Source of the DNA: Deltaproteobacteria bacterium
Lineage (GTDB): Bacteria > Desulfobacterota > Desulfobulbia > Desulfobulbales > VMSU01
DNA: 6,210 bases
Direction of reading: 5' to 3'
Assembly (NCBI GenBank): GCA_021789795.1
Contig: JAJYJA010000143.1
Coordinates: 1 to 6,210, forward strand
Each line of letters opens with the position of its first letter. The stretch's first letter is position 1. Below are positions 5,356 to 6,210 of the stretch, piece by piece. Under the pieces are notes generated by a model. That model made no database searches. It was not told the DNA's origin and saw only the letters and a list, made by a program, of their open reading frames with translations. The translations under genes were made by a program, and so were the position numbers.

Positions 5356-5721
5356 ATGAAGATCCTGATTGCCGACGACGACCGCACCATCCACGCCTCG
5401 TTCACCAAGTTTCTGAGCGAACAGGGTAACGAGGTGCACCACGCCTACGACGCCGCCGAGACCCTGCGTTTCGCACTTGAGGAACGGCCCGACCTCATCA
5501 TCCTCGACATCACCATGCCCTCGGGCGACGGCCGCAACATCTGCCAGAACCTCAAGTCGTCGCCGGAGACGGCGGGGATCAAGATCATCATGCTCACCGC
5601 CCGCGAGTCCCAGCACGACCGCACCCTGGGCCTGGAGTTGGGCGCCGACGACTACATCAGCAAGCCCTGCTCCATCCTCTACCTCGACCGGGCCATCACC
5701 AAGCTGCTGCGCAAGCAGTAA
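5356..5721 (+). CDS. Stand-alone receiver (CheY-like single-domain response regulator)
   Basis: The 121 residues make up one receiver domain and nothing else. The acidic pocket is D7-D8-D9, the phospho-acceptor is D51 in LIILDITMP, and the switch and phosphate-binding residues are T81 (MLTA) and K103 (SKP). All canonical phosphotransfer residues are present, so it should be phosphorylated by a histidine kinase not encoded here. With no output domain it must act by protein-protein contact or as a phosphorelay intermediate or sink, as CheY, PilH or Spo0F do; which of these applies cannot be told. No clear Shine-Dalgarno precedes the ATG. It may have its own promoter (5281-5309) or be the last gene of the aroA transcript. 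Its end is 7 nt from that of the convergent pgi, with no terminator in between. Confidence 0.92.
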   Translation: MKILIADDDRTIHASFTKFLSEQGNEVHHAYDAAETLRFALEERPDLIILDITMPSGDGRNICQNLKSSPETAGIKIIMLTARESQHDRTLGLELGADDYISKPCSILYLDRAITKLLRKQ

Positions 5722-5728
5722 GCCGCCC

Positions 5729-6210
5729 TCAAACCAGCCCCGCCGCCAGGAGCATGGCCCAGCCCGCCTCGTCTCCGCCGCCGTCGTAGCCGGTCTGGGC
5801 GCGGTGTTGCTCAAGATGGCCGAGCAGCCGGGTGGCCAGCACCTTGCCCAGTTGCACCCCCTCCTGATCGAACGAGTTGATGTTCCAGATAAAGCCCTGC
5901 AAGGCGATCTTGGCCTCGTAGATGGCGAGCAACGCCCCCATGGCCAGGGGGGTGAGCCGCTCGCCGATCAGCAGGCAGTTGGGCCGGTTGCCGGGGAAGC
6001 GGCGGTTGGGATTGGGATGCCCCTGCCCGGTGGCCAGGGCCAGGGACTGGGCCAGGAGGTTGGCCAGGAGCTTTTCCTGGGAGCTGGTGCCCTGGACCTC
6101 CAGATCCTCCCCGAACTGGCTCTCCCGAAAGCCGATGAACTCCACCGGCACCACGCTGGTGCCCTGATGGATGAGCTGGTAGAAGGCGTGCTGACCGTTG
6201 GTGCCCGGCT
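5729..6210 (-). CDS. pgi: Glucose-6-phosphate isomerase, C-terminal part (cut by window edge)
   Basis: The enzyme interconverts glucose-6-phosphate and fructose-6-phosphate in glycolysis and gluconeogenesis, in the cytoplasm. About 159 C-terminal residues lie in the window; the start is beyond position 6210. Reading on the minus strand from the edge gives GTNGQHAFYQLIHQGT (6205 down to 6158), the well-known PGI motif with the ring-opening histidine in GQH. Further on is IWNINSFDQEGVQLGK, matching PGI signature 2. Its lysine (codon 5843-5845) is 38 residues from the C-terminus, close to the position of catalytic Lys518 in the rabbit enzyme. A GTG at 6154 is only an internal valine, since the family sequence continues through it to the edge. 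The TGA stop is 5731-5729. The gene converges on the receiver gene with a 7-nt gap. Confidence 0.96.
   Translation of the reverse strand, partial: PGTNGQHAFYQLIHQGTSVVPVEFIGFRESQFGEDLEVQGTSSQEKLLANLLAQSLALATGQGHPNPNRRFPGNRPNCLLIGERLTPLAMGALLAIYEAKIALQGFIWNINSFDQEGVQLGKVLATRLLGHLEQHRAQTGYDGGGDEAGWAMLLAAGLV

Noticed and set aside
1..6210. CRISPR array, tRNA or rRNA genes, insertion-sequence transposase
   Set aside because: I saw no regularly spaced direct repeats, no tRNA- or rRNA-like segment and no transposase motif on either strand.

Overview
The window looks like chromosomal DNA from a GC-rich bacterium. The gene families present (a NIL-domain 2x[4Fe-4S] ferredoxin, a COG2187/COG0645 kinase pair, and core aroA and pgi) would fit a Desulfobacterota (sulfate-reducer-type) genome. 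That placement is an inference from family distribution, since no rRNA or other marker is present.

Layout. Positions 1-268 hold no convincing gene. They contain a 108-nt imperfect palindrome (18-125), a near-consensus sigma70-type promoter (178-206) and a small leader hairpin (214-234). Six co-directional, tightly packed plus-strand genes follow. The first is a COG2187 aminoglycoside-phosphotransferase-fold protein (269-1288), which overlaps a P-loop kinase of the COG0645 type (from 1269). The kinase frame runs without a stop into a NIL-domain ferredoxin (1920-2351) that has its own strong Shine-Dalgarno. Next come a beta-class DNA methyltransferase (2391-3395) and a restriction endonuclease (3226-3972), whose start lies 170 nt inside the methyltransferase frame. 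The endonuclease overlaps aroA (EPSP synthase, 3969-5240) by ATGA. After a 115-nt gap with a candidate extended -10 promoter and an operator-like palindrome, there is a stand-alone receiver protein (5356-5721). It converges, 7 nt apart, on the 3' part of pgi (glucose-6-phosphate isomerase) on the minus strand (5729 to the window edge).

How it fits together. The kinase pair, ferredoxin, aroA, receiver and pgi look like resident chromosomal genes. The methyltransferase-endonuclease pair is a complete Type II restriction-modification system placed inside this transcription unit. Base composition falls sharply there: three 60-base lines at 3121-3180, 3241-3300 and 3301-3360 have 24, 25 and 21 G+C, against 45 of 60 at 4021-4080 in aroA. 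This suggests a horizontally acquired module that is now translationally coupled to an amino-acid biosynthesis gene.

Most notable: the structured 108-nt palindrome, the uninterrupted kinase-ferredoxin frame containing a C7 tract where any one-base change restores a stop, and the restriction-modification module locked to aroA. I did not find a clearly new multi-gene system.
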